A DNA stretch of 64,000 nt from Strigamia acuminata (GCA_949358305.1 OX442324.1:4222001-4286000); one strand, 5' to 3'. Numbered from the stretch's first letter, positions 23,585 through 33,644 are shown. The notes: generated by a model not told the origin, from the sequence alone. Made by a program: numbers and translations.

Positions 23585-26500
23585 TTAAACAATTTCCTTC
23601 AATCCAAATTGGGCGATCAATTCTTCGTGTTTTGGCTTAAAAAGCCCCTTGGTCAACACATCGGCGACCATCTTCTCACTCTCCAGGAATTCTATGTCGA
23701 TATCTCCCCGCTCACATGTTTCTCGAACGAAATGGTGGCGAATGTCGATGTGCTTGGTCCTGGAATGGAAAATTGGGTTTCGCACCAATTTGTGTGCCCC
23801 CTGATTGTCGCTATAAATGAGGGTCGTTTCCTTCTTCTTGTTGATGTATTTAATTTCGTCTAGGAAGTTTCGCAAGTAGATTGCTTCTTTTGACGCGTCG
23901 GCCAACGCCATATATTCTGCTTCGGTCGACGAGGTTGCGACGGTCTTCTGCTTTCTTGCTTCCCAGCATATTGTCGCGTTCGCGAGTTTAAAGCAGTAGC
24001 CGGTGTACGAGCGACGGTCGTCCAAGTTTGCTCCCCAATCTGCATCCGTGTAGCCGACTAAGTCTTTTCCGGTCTTTTCGAATTTTAGCCCGAGATTCGA
24101 TGAGTGCTTCAAATATCTTAGGACGCGTTTTGCTGCTGTCCAATGAGTTCCGGTGAAGCACGTATTATATTGACTTAATGCGCTGACGGTGTAGGAAATA
24201 TCGGGTCGAGTGCAAACGGCGAGGTACATGAGTGATCCGATTAAACTTTGGTACGGGAACTTCTCTGGATCCAGTAGCTCTTCGTCGGTCCCATCCTCCT
24301 TTTTCTTGTTTTTCTGCAATTTCTGATTTGCGTCGAGTGGAGTTGTGTTTTTCGAGCAGTCTTGCATTCCGAAACGATTCAGTATGTCCTTAACGTATTT
24401 TTTCTGCGCCATCGTGATTGATTTCGTCTTGTCGTCCTGTTTAAACTCGATTCCCAAGCAGTAGTGAATTTGTCCTAAATCCTTCATTTTGAACTCGCTC
24501 TTCAGGTTCGATTTTAATTTCTCCAAGTTTCTTTTGCAGTTCGTTGCGATGATAAAATCATCCACGTAGATTGCGACGAGCGTGATGACTTCTCCATTCG
24601 TTTGGTAATACACGCATGGGTCTGCGTTTGTTGGCTTCAGTCCGTGCTTTTGCAACTTCTCGTCCAGTTTTTTGTACCACTGGCGACCCGACTGCTTCAA
24701 TCCGTATAACGCCTTTTTCATCCGGCAGACTTTTCCTTTCTTGATTTTTATTCCAGCAATAAATTCCAAATATTCGGGGAATTCCATAAAAATTTCCTCT
24801 TCGATTTCGCCGTTCAAATATGCCGTTATCGCGTCCATTTGGTGTACGGTCAATCCCAACTCGGCTGCGATTGCCATCATCATTCGAATTGATCCCGGTC
24901 GTGCGACGGGCGCGTAGGTTTCAAAGTAGTCGATGCCTGGCTGCTGTGCATATCCTTTGGCGACCAGTCGGGCCTTTCTGCGTTCGATTGACCCGTCTGC
25001 TTCAAATTTTGTGCGGAGGACCCATCTACATCCGATTACGTTTCTATTTTTCGGTCGGTCGCACTCCTCCCACGTTTCGTTTTCAATTAAAGCGTCGTAT
25101 TCGTCCTTCATCGCTTTCATCCATTCTTGTGGGTCGTTTCCATTCAAAGCTTCGGCCGCTGTTGTTGGATTGTCGAGAATTGCTATCTGTGCAATTTCGT
25201 CCAAAACTTCATTAGTTGTTGTCAGATTCTTTCTTGTATATTTCTTTCTGGGTGGGTCCCCATTTCGGTTTGGATAAGGTTTTGGTGTTCTAGCGGATCG
25301 TCGTGGAATCGTTTTCGTGTTTTCATTTTGACGAGGTTCGGCTTCTTCGTGTTGCGTCTCTCTCTCGTTCTCATTTTCGGGCTCGGCTGCATTGTTGGGT
25401 TCGTTCTCGTTTGCGTTCTCTATTTCATCTTCGGAATTTTCGGTTCTGTTTTCGTCTGGATCTGTTCTGGAATCGGTGAAATCATTATTAAAATTATTAT
25501 TATCGTCTTCTCCACATTCTTCATTCGTCTCATTTTTTGATTTTTCGACAAATTTCACGTCTCGACTTTTTATAATCTTATTTTCGCTTTTCGACCATAA
25601 ACGATACGCCTTTGATCCGTCCCAATATCCGATGAGAATACATTCTTTTGACTTCGGTTCGAACTTCCCCTTGTTTGGTTTCTTGTCCAACGCGAAGACT
25701 CTGCTCCCGAAAACTCGAAAATAGTCGACATTTGGTTTTCTTCCGGTCCAAACTTGATGCGGGATTTCATTTTCTAAACTTCTAGTTGGGCATTTATTTC
25801 GGATGTGGCATGCAGTGTTGATTGCTTCCGCCCAGTACGTGTTGGGCAATTTTGCTTGCAGTAACATGCATCGTGCCATCTCGATCAAAGTTCTATTCAT
25901 TCTTTCCGAGACGCCATTTTGTTCCGGGGTTCGTTCGACGCTGGTTTGGCGCTTTATGCCGTTTTCTTGTAAATATGCGTCGAATTTCTTATTTACATAT
26001 TCCTTCCCGTTGTCCGATCGTAAAACTTTTAGTGCGCAACCAGTTTCCCTCTCGCAAAACGTTTTAAATGACTTGAATGCCTCGAAAACTTCGCTTTTGT
26101 GCTTCAGAAAATACACCTTGCACCACCTCGATTTGTCGTCGGTGAAGGTCACGAAGTATCTTGATCCGTTCATGGACTTTGTTGGCATTGGTCCGCAAAC
26201 GTCCGAGTGTACAAGTTCCAGCAGTTTTTCGCTTTTTGACGTGGAGTCAGGAAATTTCGTACTTGCGTGCTTCCCCTCGATGCAAGTTTCACAAGTTGGC
26301 AGCTTGGCGTCCTTTTCCAAATTCATTCCGTCCGCCTTTTCGTTTAGTATTTTCAGACTTGACTCGTTCAGGTGCCCAAGTCTTTTGTGCCATTCTTGTA
26401 TTTTCGTACTTGCGGGTTTTGCAGGTTTTGATCCGGTTCCTACTTCGATTTCCGCTGCAGTCGCAGCATCCTCGGTCTCGTCGACGATGTAATACAGTCC

Positions 26501-27700
26501 GTTCCTTTTTTCGGCGGTGAATACGATTTCTCCCTTCGGATTTATCACTTCTGCTGATTTATCATCGAAAATCACCTTGTGTCCCCGTTCTGTGATCTTC
26601 CCGACCGACATCAAATTCGTTCGTAAATCTCGTACCAAAAGAGTTTCCGCCAAATCCAGCTTCACATTTCCGTTCCCGGTGTTGACGACAATTTTCGCGG
26701 TTCCTTTTCCGTCGATTTTTGTACTCGCTTTGCTGGCCAAATTCAGTTTTTGGTTTTTCAGGAATTCGATCGTCGAAAATGTTGAATCGTTCGAGCACAT
26801 GTGGGAGCTGGCGCCGCTGTCCAAACACCAATTTTTCGGTCGTGGCGTCTCGCTTATCAGTGCTGTCTCGATTTGCTCGCAGAAAAATAATTCGTACTTG
26901 GATTTCTCGGCTCTTGATGCGTTTTCCTTCTTGCTTTTACTTCGGCAATCGGCGATTTTGTGGCCAATTTTTCCGCAACCGTGACACTTGTATTTGAAAG
27001 CTGGCTTCTCGGTCGAATTCGAATTTTCGTCGCCGTATTTCTTTGGTTGCTTACGTTTTTGGAACGTTTTTCTGGCCATCATGGCGTCCGATACGTCTTC
27101 TTTCCCCTTTCCGCGGGCGATTGACTCGTCTTTGATCTTTCCCTCCAAAACTTCCAGCGAGGGCAATTTATCTTGCGATTCTATTGCGCATCTGAAGTTG
27201 TCGTAAGAGTTCGGCAGGCTTAGTAGCAGTAAGATCGTTGTGAAGTCTTCGGGCATCTTGAAATCCATGTCTAGTAGCTTATCCACCAGCTCGAAGAATT
27301 CTTTTAAGTGGTTCTCCACGTTTTCTCCGTCCGCCATCTTGTGTGTTGCGAGTCGTTTTAACAACGTGATTTTTCTTGCCGGTCCTTTCGATTGGTACAC
27401 ACTATGCAGCTTCCTCCACAATTCGTTCGCGGTGTTGCAATTTTTAGCCATTCGAAGTTCCGACTGTTTTATATTTAGCAAAATGTCATTTTTGGCTGTT
27501 CGATCACTTTTCTCCCACGTTTCGATCTCCTTCACACGTTTCGCGTTTCCTTCGATGGTTTCTGGTCGTTTCGACGTACCTTCCGCGTGCACGAGTAGGT
27601 CCCGTTGATCCAAAATTGCTTCCATCTGGATCTTCCATGTGTCGAAGTTTTCCTTTCCCAACGCCTCGATTCGAGCTGAATTTCCGCCGCCGTTCGCCAT
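23585..27700 (-). CDS. Copia Gag-Pol polyprotein, intact
   Basis: A single 1371-residue frame without interruption. Order with rough residues: Gag core with the FDTWKIQMEAIL pattern (18-230); CCHC zinc knuckle CHGCGKIGHKIADC (about 238); aspartic protease CLDSGASSHMC (about 290); GAG-pre-integrase WHKRLGHLNESS with HHCC and CETCIEGKH (about 435-475); integrase core HSDVCGP ... LRSDNGKEYVN ... TPEQNGVSERMNRT, i.e. D-D-E (about 497-595); reverse transcriptase with RWVLRTKFEADGSIERRKAR and catalytic YVDDFIIA (about 1043); RNase H with TDADWG, TSSTEAEYMAL and SDNQGAHKLVRNP (about 1220-1330). Gag and Pol are fused, so no frameshift is used. The zinc knuckle, protease, integrase and RT motifs quoted are all present. 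It supplies all functions for reverse transcription and integration of the element. Confidence 0.98.
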   Translation of the reverse strand: MANGGGNSARIEALGKENFDTWKIQMEAILDQRDLLVHAEGTSKRPETIEGNAKRVKEIETWEKSDRTAKNDILLNIKQSELRMAKNCNTANELWRKLHSVYQSKGPARKITLLKRLATHKMADGENVENHLKEFFELVDKLLDMDFKMPEDFTTILLLLSLPNSYDNFRCAIESQDKLPSLEVLEGKIKDESIARGKGKEDVSDAMMARKTFQKRKQPKKYGDENSNSTEKPAFKYKCHGCGKIGHKIADCRSKSKKENASRAEKSKYELFFCEQIETALISETPRPKNWCLDSGASSHMCSNDSTFSTIEFLKNQKLNLASKASTKIDGKGTAKIVVNTGNGNVKLDLAETLLVRDLRTNLMSVGKITERGHKVIFDDKSAEVINPKGEIVFTAEKRNGLYYIVDETEDAATAAEIEVGTGSKPAKPASTKIQEWHKRLGHLNESSLKILNEKADGMNLEKDAKLPTCETCIEGKHASTKFPDSTSKSEKLLELVHSDVCGPMPTKSMNGSRYFVTFTDDKSRWCKVYFLKHKSEVFEAFKSFKTFCERETGCALKVLRSDNGKEYVNKKFDAYLQENGIKRQTSVERTPEQNGVSERMNRTLIEMARCMLLQAKLPNTYWAEAINTACHIRNKCPTRSLENEIPHQVWTGRKPNVDYFRVFGSRVFALDKKPNKGKFEPKSKECILIGYWDGSKAYRLWSKSENKIIKSRDVKFVEKSKNETNEECGEDDNNNFNNDFTDSRTDPDENRTENSEDEIENANENEPNNAAEPENENERETQHEEAEPRQNENTKTIPRRSARTPKPYPNRNGDPPRKKYTRKNLTTTNEVLDEIAQIAILDNPTTAAEALNGNDPQEWMKAMKDEYDALIENETWEECDRPKNRNVIGCRWVLRTKFEADGSIERRKARLVAKGYAQQPGIDYFETYAPVARPGSIRMMMAIAAELGLTVHQMDAITAYLNGEIEEEIFMEFPEYLEFIAGIKIKKGKVCRMKKALYGLKQSGRQWYKKLDEKLQKHGLKPTNADPCVYYQTNGEVITLVAIYVDDFIIATNCKRNLEKLKSNLKSEFKMKDLGQIHYCLGIEFKQDDKTKSITMAQKKYVKDILNRFGMQDCSKNTTPLDANQKLQKNKKKEDGTDEELLDPEKFPYQSLIGSLMYLAVCTRPDISYTVSALSQYNTCFTGTHWTAAKRVLRYLKHSSNLGLKFEKTGKDLVGYTDADWGANLDDRRSYTGYCFKLANATICWEARKQKTVATSSTEAEYMALADASKEAIYLRNFLDEIKYINKKKETTLIYSDNQGAHKLVRNPIFHSRTKHIDIRHHFVRETCERGDIDIEFLESEKMVADVLTKGLFKPKHEELIAQFGLKEIV

Positions 27701-27791
27701 CGTTTCTTAGTTCTGTTTCTTGTGGAATGTTCGTGTTAAATTCGTTTTTAACTTCCTCGAATGTTCCGGTACAAAACTTGATGATTTTTAA

Positions 27792-27821
27792 GCGCAGTGG
27801 AAGCGTGCTGGGCCCATAACC
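27792..27821 (-). other. Primer-binding site: extended match to initiator tRNA-Met 5' half
   Basis: Directly after the 5' LTR the element strand reads GGTTATGGGCCCAGCA, the Copia-type site for an internally cut initiator tRNA-Met (anticodon arm). The match does not stop there. On the plus strand GCGCAGTGGAAGCGTG then CTGGGCCCATAACC equals about 30 nt of the tRNA-iMet 5' half, through D-arm and anticodon. This is more than the roughly 15 bp usual for Copia primer sites. Confidence 0.85.
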
Positions 27822-28037
27822 TGTAGTTTTGGTTCTAATATGTTGGAGGCATAAAAATGGAGACGCGTGGCTTGTTAGGTGAAATATTAACAGTGAGGGT
27901 TTTAATCTAAAACAGATGTTTAAAAGTGCGCGGAGCACTAAATACAAAACAGGGCACTGATTGGTCAGTGCCAAATACAGGTGCACAGGTGGTAAAGACA
28001 CCTGGCGGACAGGAATATAACATTCAATAAAACAACA
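27822..28037 (-). repeat. Copia LTR (5' LTR in element orientation)
   Basis: 216 bp, no difference seen from 23248-23463. It is followed by the second ATTAC and then by the cuticle pseudogene sequence AACAAATCGTCGAC. Confidence 0.97.
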
Positions 28038-28284
28038 ATTACAACAAATCGTCGACAAACTTTTGGGGAGAAAAACGAGTAAATCGAACAATTCCACCAA
28101 TCCCGGCAGTCAAACATTTTCGGACGATCCGTCGTTGAAGGTTCATCAAACACCTCTGCTGGGCTCGCCATTGTACACACCTGTCGAAGGAATCCGAGAG
28201 GTTGATTGGGAGAAACTGCTGCGTAGGACTTTTGTTCCTTTTACCAGGAGATTTGGATATGTTCTTACCCAAACGGCTGAATAA

Positions 28285-28566
28285 TTCCAATGATTGAAAA
28301 TAAAATATATTTAATTTTTATATTTTATATTTTTTTTTATGTATTTGTTTTATCGGTTGGGCCTTGAACCGTAAGGTGTGGGCGGTATCAAAGTACTGTA
28401 ACGAGGTTACACGTTTTGTGGTTTGATTTCGATTTAAAACGTTGATTGCGTTGGCCTTGGTCGGTTACAAACTGTCTCTCTGGTATTTCCGACCTCATTT
28501 CAAGTTGATTTATCATTATTTTATAGTAAATAAAGATATACATTAAATTATATATAACGTTTTATT
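28285..28566. other. Unit 2 spacer with the empty MITE site
   Basis: Homologous to 18150-18796 of unit 1 but without the 355-bp MITE. The empty site reads ACTGTAACGAGG near 28396-28407. No gene is present. Confidence 0.85.
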
Positions 28567-28980
28567 TTATTTCCATTTAACTTCTACAAGATTAGACACT
28601 TCGGACCATTTTCCAGATTGCTTAGGAACAAGAACCGTATCTTTGTACTGACGGCCGAAGAACTGACTGCTCAGTAACTCGAAATCCATCGAGTATCTCA
28701 GGTCGTATTCGGCAGCTTAAAAAGTACACAAAAATTCCGGTAGGGGCATAAATTAATCGAATTGAATTAATTAAGTATATACCTTGTCCATTTGACAGGT
28801 CGTCGCCAGGCGCAGACCACCGAAGGACGACATTTTGTCCAGTTATTCTTACTAATTGTAAATCATTGATTCGACTTGGAGGGAATAAATCGGTGGTTTT
28901 AGCATTCAGGTTTTCAGTGACTTGAATTGAACCGGCTTCAGCAACACGTTGGAAATCTCCCGTTGTCACTTCAGTCACAT

Positions 28981-30176
28981 TGTAGTAATCCCGACCTATT
29001 CGTTAATAAAATAGCCCCAAATTATTTGAATTATGGCCGTGAAAATCACTAAATGCCCCGACGGGTCTTGTATTTTAATAAATAACTGATACTTCTAACT
29101 AACTAAACTCACTAACACAACAATTGATTTATCCAACACTAAGTTGAACAAATCAAAGATAATAAACAAGCTTCTGTCTTAAAAACACACTCTCTCATTT
29201 ATTCTTTAGCTTGAATAAATTATACTCTGATAAAAACGATTTACAATGATTAAACTCTAAAATTATACATGCTGACTAAGTTAAAATAACGCTTATTAAT
29301 GAAAATGGAAAATAGAAATAAAATGGCGTCTCCGGCTCCGTTCGTCCCGTCGACGCGACGTTTTCGTACTACTTCGTCCGAATAACGTTCTCTTCACTTA
29401 CGATTTTCCCGATTCTCCGCAGCAGCAACTGATAACTCTCGTTGTGGCTGCTCAATCGCAGTTTCTTCTAACTTTGACCGATCAATTTCGGTTTCTTCTA
29501 CACGCTTGCTCGAATGGCGACCGAGTCGTAGTTCGAGCGGCGTTGCTTCTCCACCGTGTTAATCCAAATGGCGGCAGGGCCGTGGTTCGAATTAACTTAA
29601 CTTCTTCTCCGGGTAGTTCGGATGGCGGCGATACCGTAGTCCGAATGGCCCTCTCCTCACGAGTGGTTCCAATGGCGACTCTGTCGTAGTTGGAATGGCT
29701 CGCTCTATTCTACCAAGTGGTTCCAATGGCGTCAGCGACGTAGTTGGAATGGCTTGGCTCGGATCGTCGAGTGGTTCAAATGGCGTCTGCGACATAGTTT
29801 GAATGGCTCGACTGTTGCACAAATCTCTCCGTCAAAGACGGCAAGATGAATTTCCCGTGACACAATGATGTTGTATCACAAGAATGAGTCCAATCCTCGG
29901 CAAAAGCACGAATTAATCCCAAATGTTTCAGTTTGACTTAGGAGTAATTTTTCAGTGGTTTCTTTTCAAGGGTTGATATTAGACTGAGGATATTTTTAAC
30001 GTTATCTTCCTGGTTGGCAGGAAGCATTTCTTGCCACCCCCCAAGCTGCTTGGTTACCATAGCAACTCCCACTGTAGACAAGAACTTATTGTCTTTTAAA
30101 TTGCAAAAAATAATAAAATAATAAATTCAGATCAATTCTGTGCTTTCACCTACCCTGGTGACCACAGGCCACCACA
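28981..30176. mobile_element. Solo LTR (1196 bp) inserted in a CLCA exon
   Basis: The insert begins TGTAGTAATCCC and ends GGCCACCACA (TG...CA). It is flanked by ACAT at 28977-28980 and 30177-30180. Copies 1 and 3 have the uninterrupted exon CAGTCACATTTGGCGG, so both the insertion and the 4-bp target duplication are directly visible. No internal retroelement genes are present, so this is a solo LTR left by LTR-LTR recombination, or a non-autonomous element. A 4-bp duplication fits Ty3/Gypsy or BEL; family is not proven. It carries the hairpin array at 29509-29803. Confidence 0.9.
29509..29803. repeat. Six tandem two-stem hairpin units with compensatory base changes
   Basis: Units are spaced by about 50-55 bp. 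Each has the form: outer arm (6) - TGG - inner arm (4) - 3-4 nt loop - inner arm - TAG/TGG - outer arm. Outer arms: CTCGAA/TTCGAG (29509-29537), a weakened pair near 29562-29592, TTCGGA/TCCGAA (29617-29645), TTCCAA/TTGGAA (29667-29695), TTCCAA/TTGGAA (29721-29749), TTCAAA/TTTGAA (29775-29803). Inner arms: CGAC/GTCG, CGGC/GCCG, CGG/CCG, CGAC/GTCG, CGTC/GACG, GTC/GAC. The arms differ between units, yet both sides change together and keep pairing. This suggests selection for, or mechanistic maintenance of, hairpins in LTR RNA or DNA. Confidence 0.88.
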
Positions 30177-33084
30177 ACATTTGGCGGATTGCTTCGAGCT
30201 GCAAACGAAATTTTTAACTATTAAAAATTATGAAAATGGTATTATATTTGTATTAAGGTATTTATTATTTACTCGTTAGAATTTCTAAGGCGCTCGAGGT
30301 TGTGAATCCTGTTTCCAACATGGCGGTGTCCGCATTGGCGACAACGGTAGCTTGAACATTGTAACGGCCATTTCCAGTAAATTGAGTGAAGTAGCCCGAA
30401 TATATTCCATCGTCGGGTCCGCCATCGCCTGCATTGACGTAATGATTATTAATTTATTATTGTAATTCTCAATTTTAAAAACCGTTTTTTCCCGAATCGT
30501 GTAATTGCATAACTTCTGATGGATAATTGTTTGGACAATCAATTTTCGCGATGACATTAGCCTTGACAACGGGATTGGCTCCTTTTCTCACGTAAGCCGT
30601 GATTAAGAATTTCGGTGGGTTGCTATTCTCCTGCAAATGACAAAACATGTAAATCAATGTCGTCGAACTCAAGTCGCAGCTGCACAACCTCTTCGTTCAC
30701 CAGGCACTCCACTCTAATTGGATCCTCTCCAATTTTTAACGATTTCGATAATATCGTTACAGCAATGTCTTGCGACGTTGAACCTCTCCTACTGATTTTG
30801 TACGTGTATGTTCCACTCTAAGCAGAAGAGTTAAAGATATTTATCAGTGCAAACAACCGAATGAACATTACCGGCATGGACGCAAAGATGAATCTGATTT
30901 GTTGATTGTCCTGTTCAACCTTCACATCTGATGTGCTGGGAGTCGCCAATGACACGGCAATTCCCTGCCCACTCACGGTTATGTCAATGATGTCATTTCT
31001 TTCAGTGTACAGAAAGTTGATGGCCGTGTCTCTGCCTACTGTAGAATCAATGTAAAAGTTGACTTCTTCAAAAGATTCACTCGACGACTTGTGTCTTGTC
31101 TCAAAAAGCTAAACAAAAAAGCAAAACGCTGAACATGAACAAGAAACGATTTCATTCTGCTGATTTCTTACTCCTGCCGTTAAATCTTCTTCTGTCGTTT
31201 GGACGCTGGAGGAAACTGCGAAAAAAGCGGCGTCGAGTCTGATGACACCGGCATCCATAGGCACAAAGAAACTTTTTCCTCCCGTAGCCAGTGCCAATGC
31301 TTCCATGTTGTGACTGGCCGCTGCGGTAAAAGCGATCGTGATGACGCGGATGTCGGCATCTACGAGTTCTTGGGTGACGTCTTTGATGTAGGGGGATCTG
31401 TTTTCGGCACCGTCACTCAATAGGACGATGGTGCCGCCATTTCCTCCCCTGAATCTCCTCAGATCCTGAAATGTTTGGTAGTGGTGGAGTTCGGTATCGT
31501 TCAGTTAACTTAGTCGGGTTAAACTCGATTACTCGGGCAGCGAGTCTCAATCCGCATCCGATGCAAGTTACACCGCTCGCACTTTGGGGGATGCGATTGA
31601 TGGCGTTCTGTCGTGTTTGTTCGTCGACGATTCTCGTCATGGGCAGTGCGACGTGTGCTGTGCTGCTGAAAAGGACCACGGCCACTGCAGTTCCGATTTT
31701 CACTTCCTCTTTGATAAATCGAGTGCCAGCTTCGTGCAACATCTTGATTTTTGTGTGTGGTTGTGGCTAAGTGCGAAAAAACACACAGAAAATTAAACTT
31801 TGAACGCGCCTCTTATTGATGCAACTTACTTCATTCATGCTTGAGGAAATGTCGAGCACGAGGGAAATTGTTGCTTCATCTTCTTGCACCACTTTGAAGT
31901 TCGGCATAGTGTTCACGGTGCCTTCGTTTGGTGGATTGCTGTAGAAAATGATTGATTTTTGTTAGAAAAATCCAGAATTGTAATTTCTACATGGTTTAAT
32001 TGAAACCCGTTTTTGAAGTCTTCGTGACTCGTAATGACGCTCCACGTACTTCTCGAGTTACACTTTCGGTTGTGTCTGTTTGGGGCATATTTGTTGTGTC
32101 GCAACTCATCCGTGTCGTCGCAAAAATTGTACGCCTGCTCACACAACATTGATTAGATTTTTTTTGAAAATAGATAAATAGAAATTACATTTGGTAAAAA
32201 GTGGTACGACGCTATGGAAGACGTGACATGGTCGTTTTGAATTCGATCGGGAATAAAGATGCAATTTTTTTCAGGTTGATTTCTGGAATTGACGGTACAA
32301 TCTCGTTTCTCGACCGCGTTCCATCGTCTCCCCACTAATTTTTTATTCGCGCATGCGTTTGGCAGAAATTCTCTATTCTTCGAACCCGGGTAAAATGCAG
32401 GAAATTCTGCTCGTCCTTGTTCGGCGTACTCGTCGAATATACCGTAACGTAAATGGGCCCATTCGTGTACTAATGTCCTACCTATATACAAACAAGTAAT
32501 GCATCAATCAACGAAATTAACTTTGTTGCTGTCGAAATTGTAAGCTTTCTCTATACCGGGGTCTCCAAACCGTTCGGTGGAGTCGGCGGTCAATTGACGC
32601 AGATAATTTGGTGTGAGATGAATGTATCGTCCTGGATTTCCGCACTGTAGAGGCTGCAATGTGTAGGGCCCGTCACCATGAAGGGGATTCGGTTTCTCGA
32701 TCTTCACGTCGGCTTGAGTCCACACTTCGTACGATGCGGTTTGGTAGGTTGGTTGTCTGGGCCATGATTTCGGCACTAATATGCTAATTTCTTTGAAGTA
32801 CGATCTTTTGCGCGTTGCTTTGAATAACGCAGCTGATCCCGATGTGAATAATTCCTGGGAAGAAAAAAAAGTTGCGAGAAAAATTGAAATATTTTTGTTC
32901 TTGTGTTTTTTTGTTGTCTTACCTTTATTTTATCAATTAGTGGTTTTCCTTCCGCGTGTTTGATGTCAGGATGGATTGCAACGACCACGTCCGTGTAGCC
33001 ATTGTGGGTGATTTTTATTCTCGATTTTGCGCTAACGACGATAATAAGCAACAAAATGGACGCGACGATGCACTTGAAGCTCAT

Positions 33085-33567
33085 CGTGGAGTCTGAGGCA
33101 GCAAGTGAGACAAATGATTTCTATCGGGTATATGAAGTCGTGAGTGTTATCAGAGTTTTGTCCGTTAATTTGATAATGTAATCTTTAAGTACGTGGTTTT
33201 TATTTGTGCAGATTGGGTTTAATTTTCTGCGAGTCTCTAGTCATGCAGTTTTTGTGACGATTTCTACTTTTCAGATACTCATCAATTATTAAATACCCAA
33301 AAGAGATAAAGACTAACACCACTATTGTCAAATCTAACTATAACCTATGCGAGATAAGCTGAAAATGTGCACTAAGTGAATGCATGCGGAATAACAAGAC
33401 TTGTGATAATTAGTACATGGAATAGATTTATTGCACGCAAGGTGTTCTAAACACGTGTAACCGGGTGGCACCAACTGGTTGAGGCTCCTGTCGGGCCGAG
33501 GAATAGGGCTGGCTTCGTCACAACAACACTACGTGACCAAATGGCCACGTTGTACGAATGAACAAGA
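33085..33567. other. Unit 2/3 junction, first part
   Basis: Homology to the CLCA 5' flank runs to about 33252 (CATGCAGTTTT). Unique AT-rich DNA then replaces the cuticle gene expected here. No gene was recognised. Confidence 0.7.
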
Positions 33568-33587
33568 ATGCGAAGAATTCTTCGCAT
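33568..33587. repeat. Perfect 20-bp palindrome
   Basis: ATGCGAAGAATTCTTCGCAT reads the same on both strands with no spacer. It lies in the block that replaces the cuticle gene in unit 3. It could be a dimer-binding site or the remnant centre of a foldback element. Confidence 0.95.
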
Positions 33588-33644
33588 ACGCCGAGTTTTA
33601 AACTATAGTTCAAAGCAAGGGTAAAATAAGGTTAATAATTAGTA

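Larger units (their letters stand above)
23248..28037 (-). mobile_element. Full-length Ty1/Copia retrotransposon, probably young
   Basis: A 4790-bp element lies in reverse orientation inside the cuticle pseudogene. It has two 216-bp LTRs that I read as identical, a 5-bp target duplication ATTAC at 23243-23247 and 28038-28042, a tRNA-iMet-type primer site, a polypurine tract and one uninterrupted gag-pol frame. Identical LTRs and an intact frame mean the insertion is recent and the copy may be active. In element orientation the LTR begins TGTTGTTTTATTG and ends AAAACTACA. The integrase-RT-RNase H order assigns it to Copia. Confidence 0.97.
22472..28284 (+). pseudogene. Second cuticle gene copy: 5'-truncated, with a stop, split by Copia
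   Basis: Homology to the 16805-18149 gene starts inside the R&R domain (GGTGACG...) and lacks promoter, exon 1 and signal peptide. At 22682-22684 the codon GAG of the intact copy is TAG. A 20-bp inverted duplication (22745-22785) and a 93-bp deletion between GAC repeats alter the middle part. From 22798 to 23242 the sequence again tracks the intact copy almost base for base. It then stops at a Copia insertion and resumes at 28043-28284 to the normal C-terminus RRFGYVLTQTAE. No functional product is possible. High identity in the tail shows that the duplication is young. Confidence 0.93.
28567..33084 (-). pseudogene. CLCA copy 2, disrupted by a solo LTR and an 87-bp deletion
   Basis: All thirteen exons of copy 1 have counterparts: 33084-32923, 32854-32557, 32481-32189, 32137-32007, 31938-31830, 31742-31533, 31465-31172, 31108-30872, 30817-30689, 30630-30483, 30428-30273, then 30198-30177 plus 28980-28783, and 28715-28567. 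The first eleven exons keep phase and the HEWAH and MIDAS motifs. The twelfth is cut in two by a 1196-bp solo LTR, which ends the frame. The last exon lacks 87 bp (29 codons) between two CCAGATT words present in copies 1 and 3. A transcript could still give a secreted protein ending within or just after the LTR, lacking the FnIII-like end. I treat it as a recent pseudogene. Confidence 0.9.

Noticed and set aside
24672-27819. Long open frames on the plus strand opposite the Copia gag-pol
   Set aside because: They are antisense shadows of the intact gag-pol frame and have no domain or codon support of their own.
27792-27821. A tRNA gene
   Set aside because: Only the 5' half of initiator tRNA-Met is present and it sits exactly at the Copia primer site; no T-arm or acceptor 3' strand follows.
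29444-29822. Protein-coding repeats in the solo LTR (both strands open)
   Set aside because: The spacing between units C and D is about 50 bp and breaks the frame, while base pairing is kept in nearly all units. Structure explains the pattern better, though coding is kept as an alternative in the finding.
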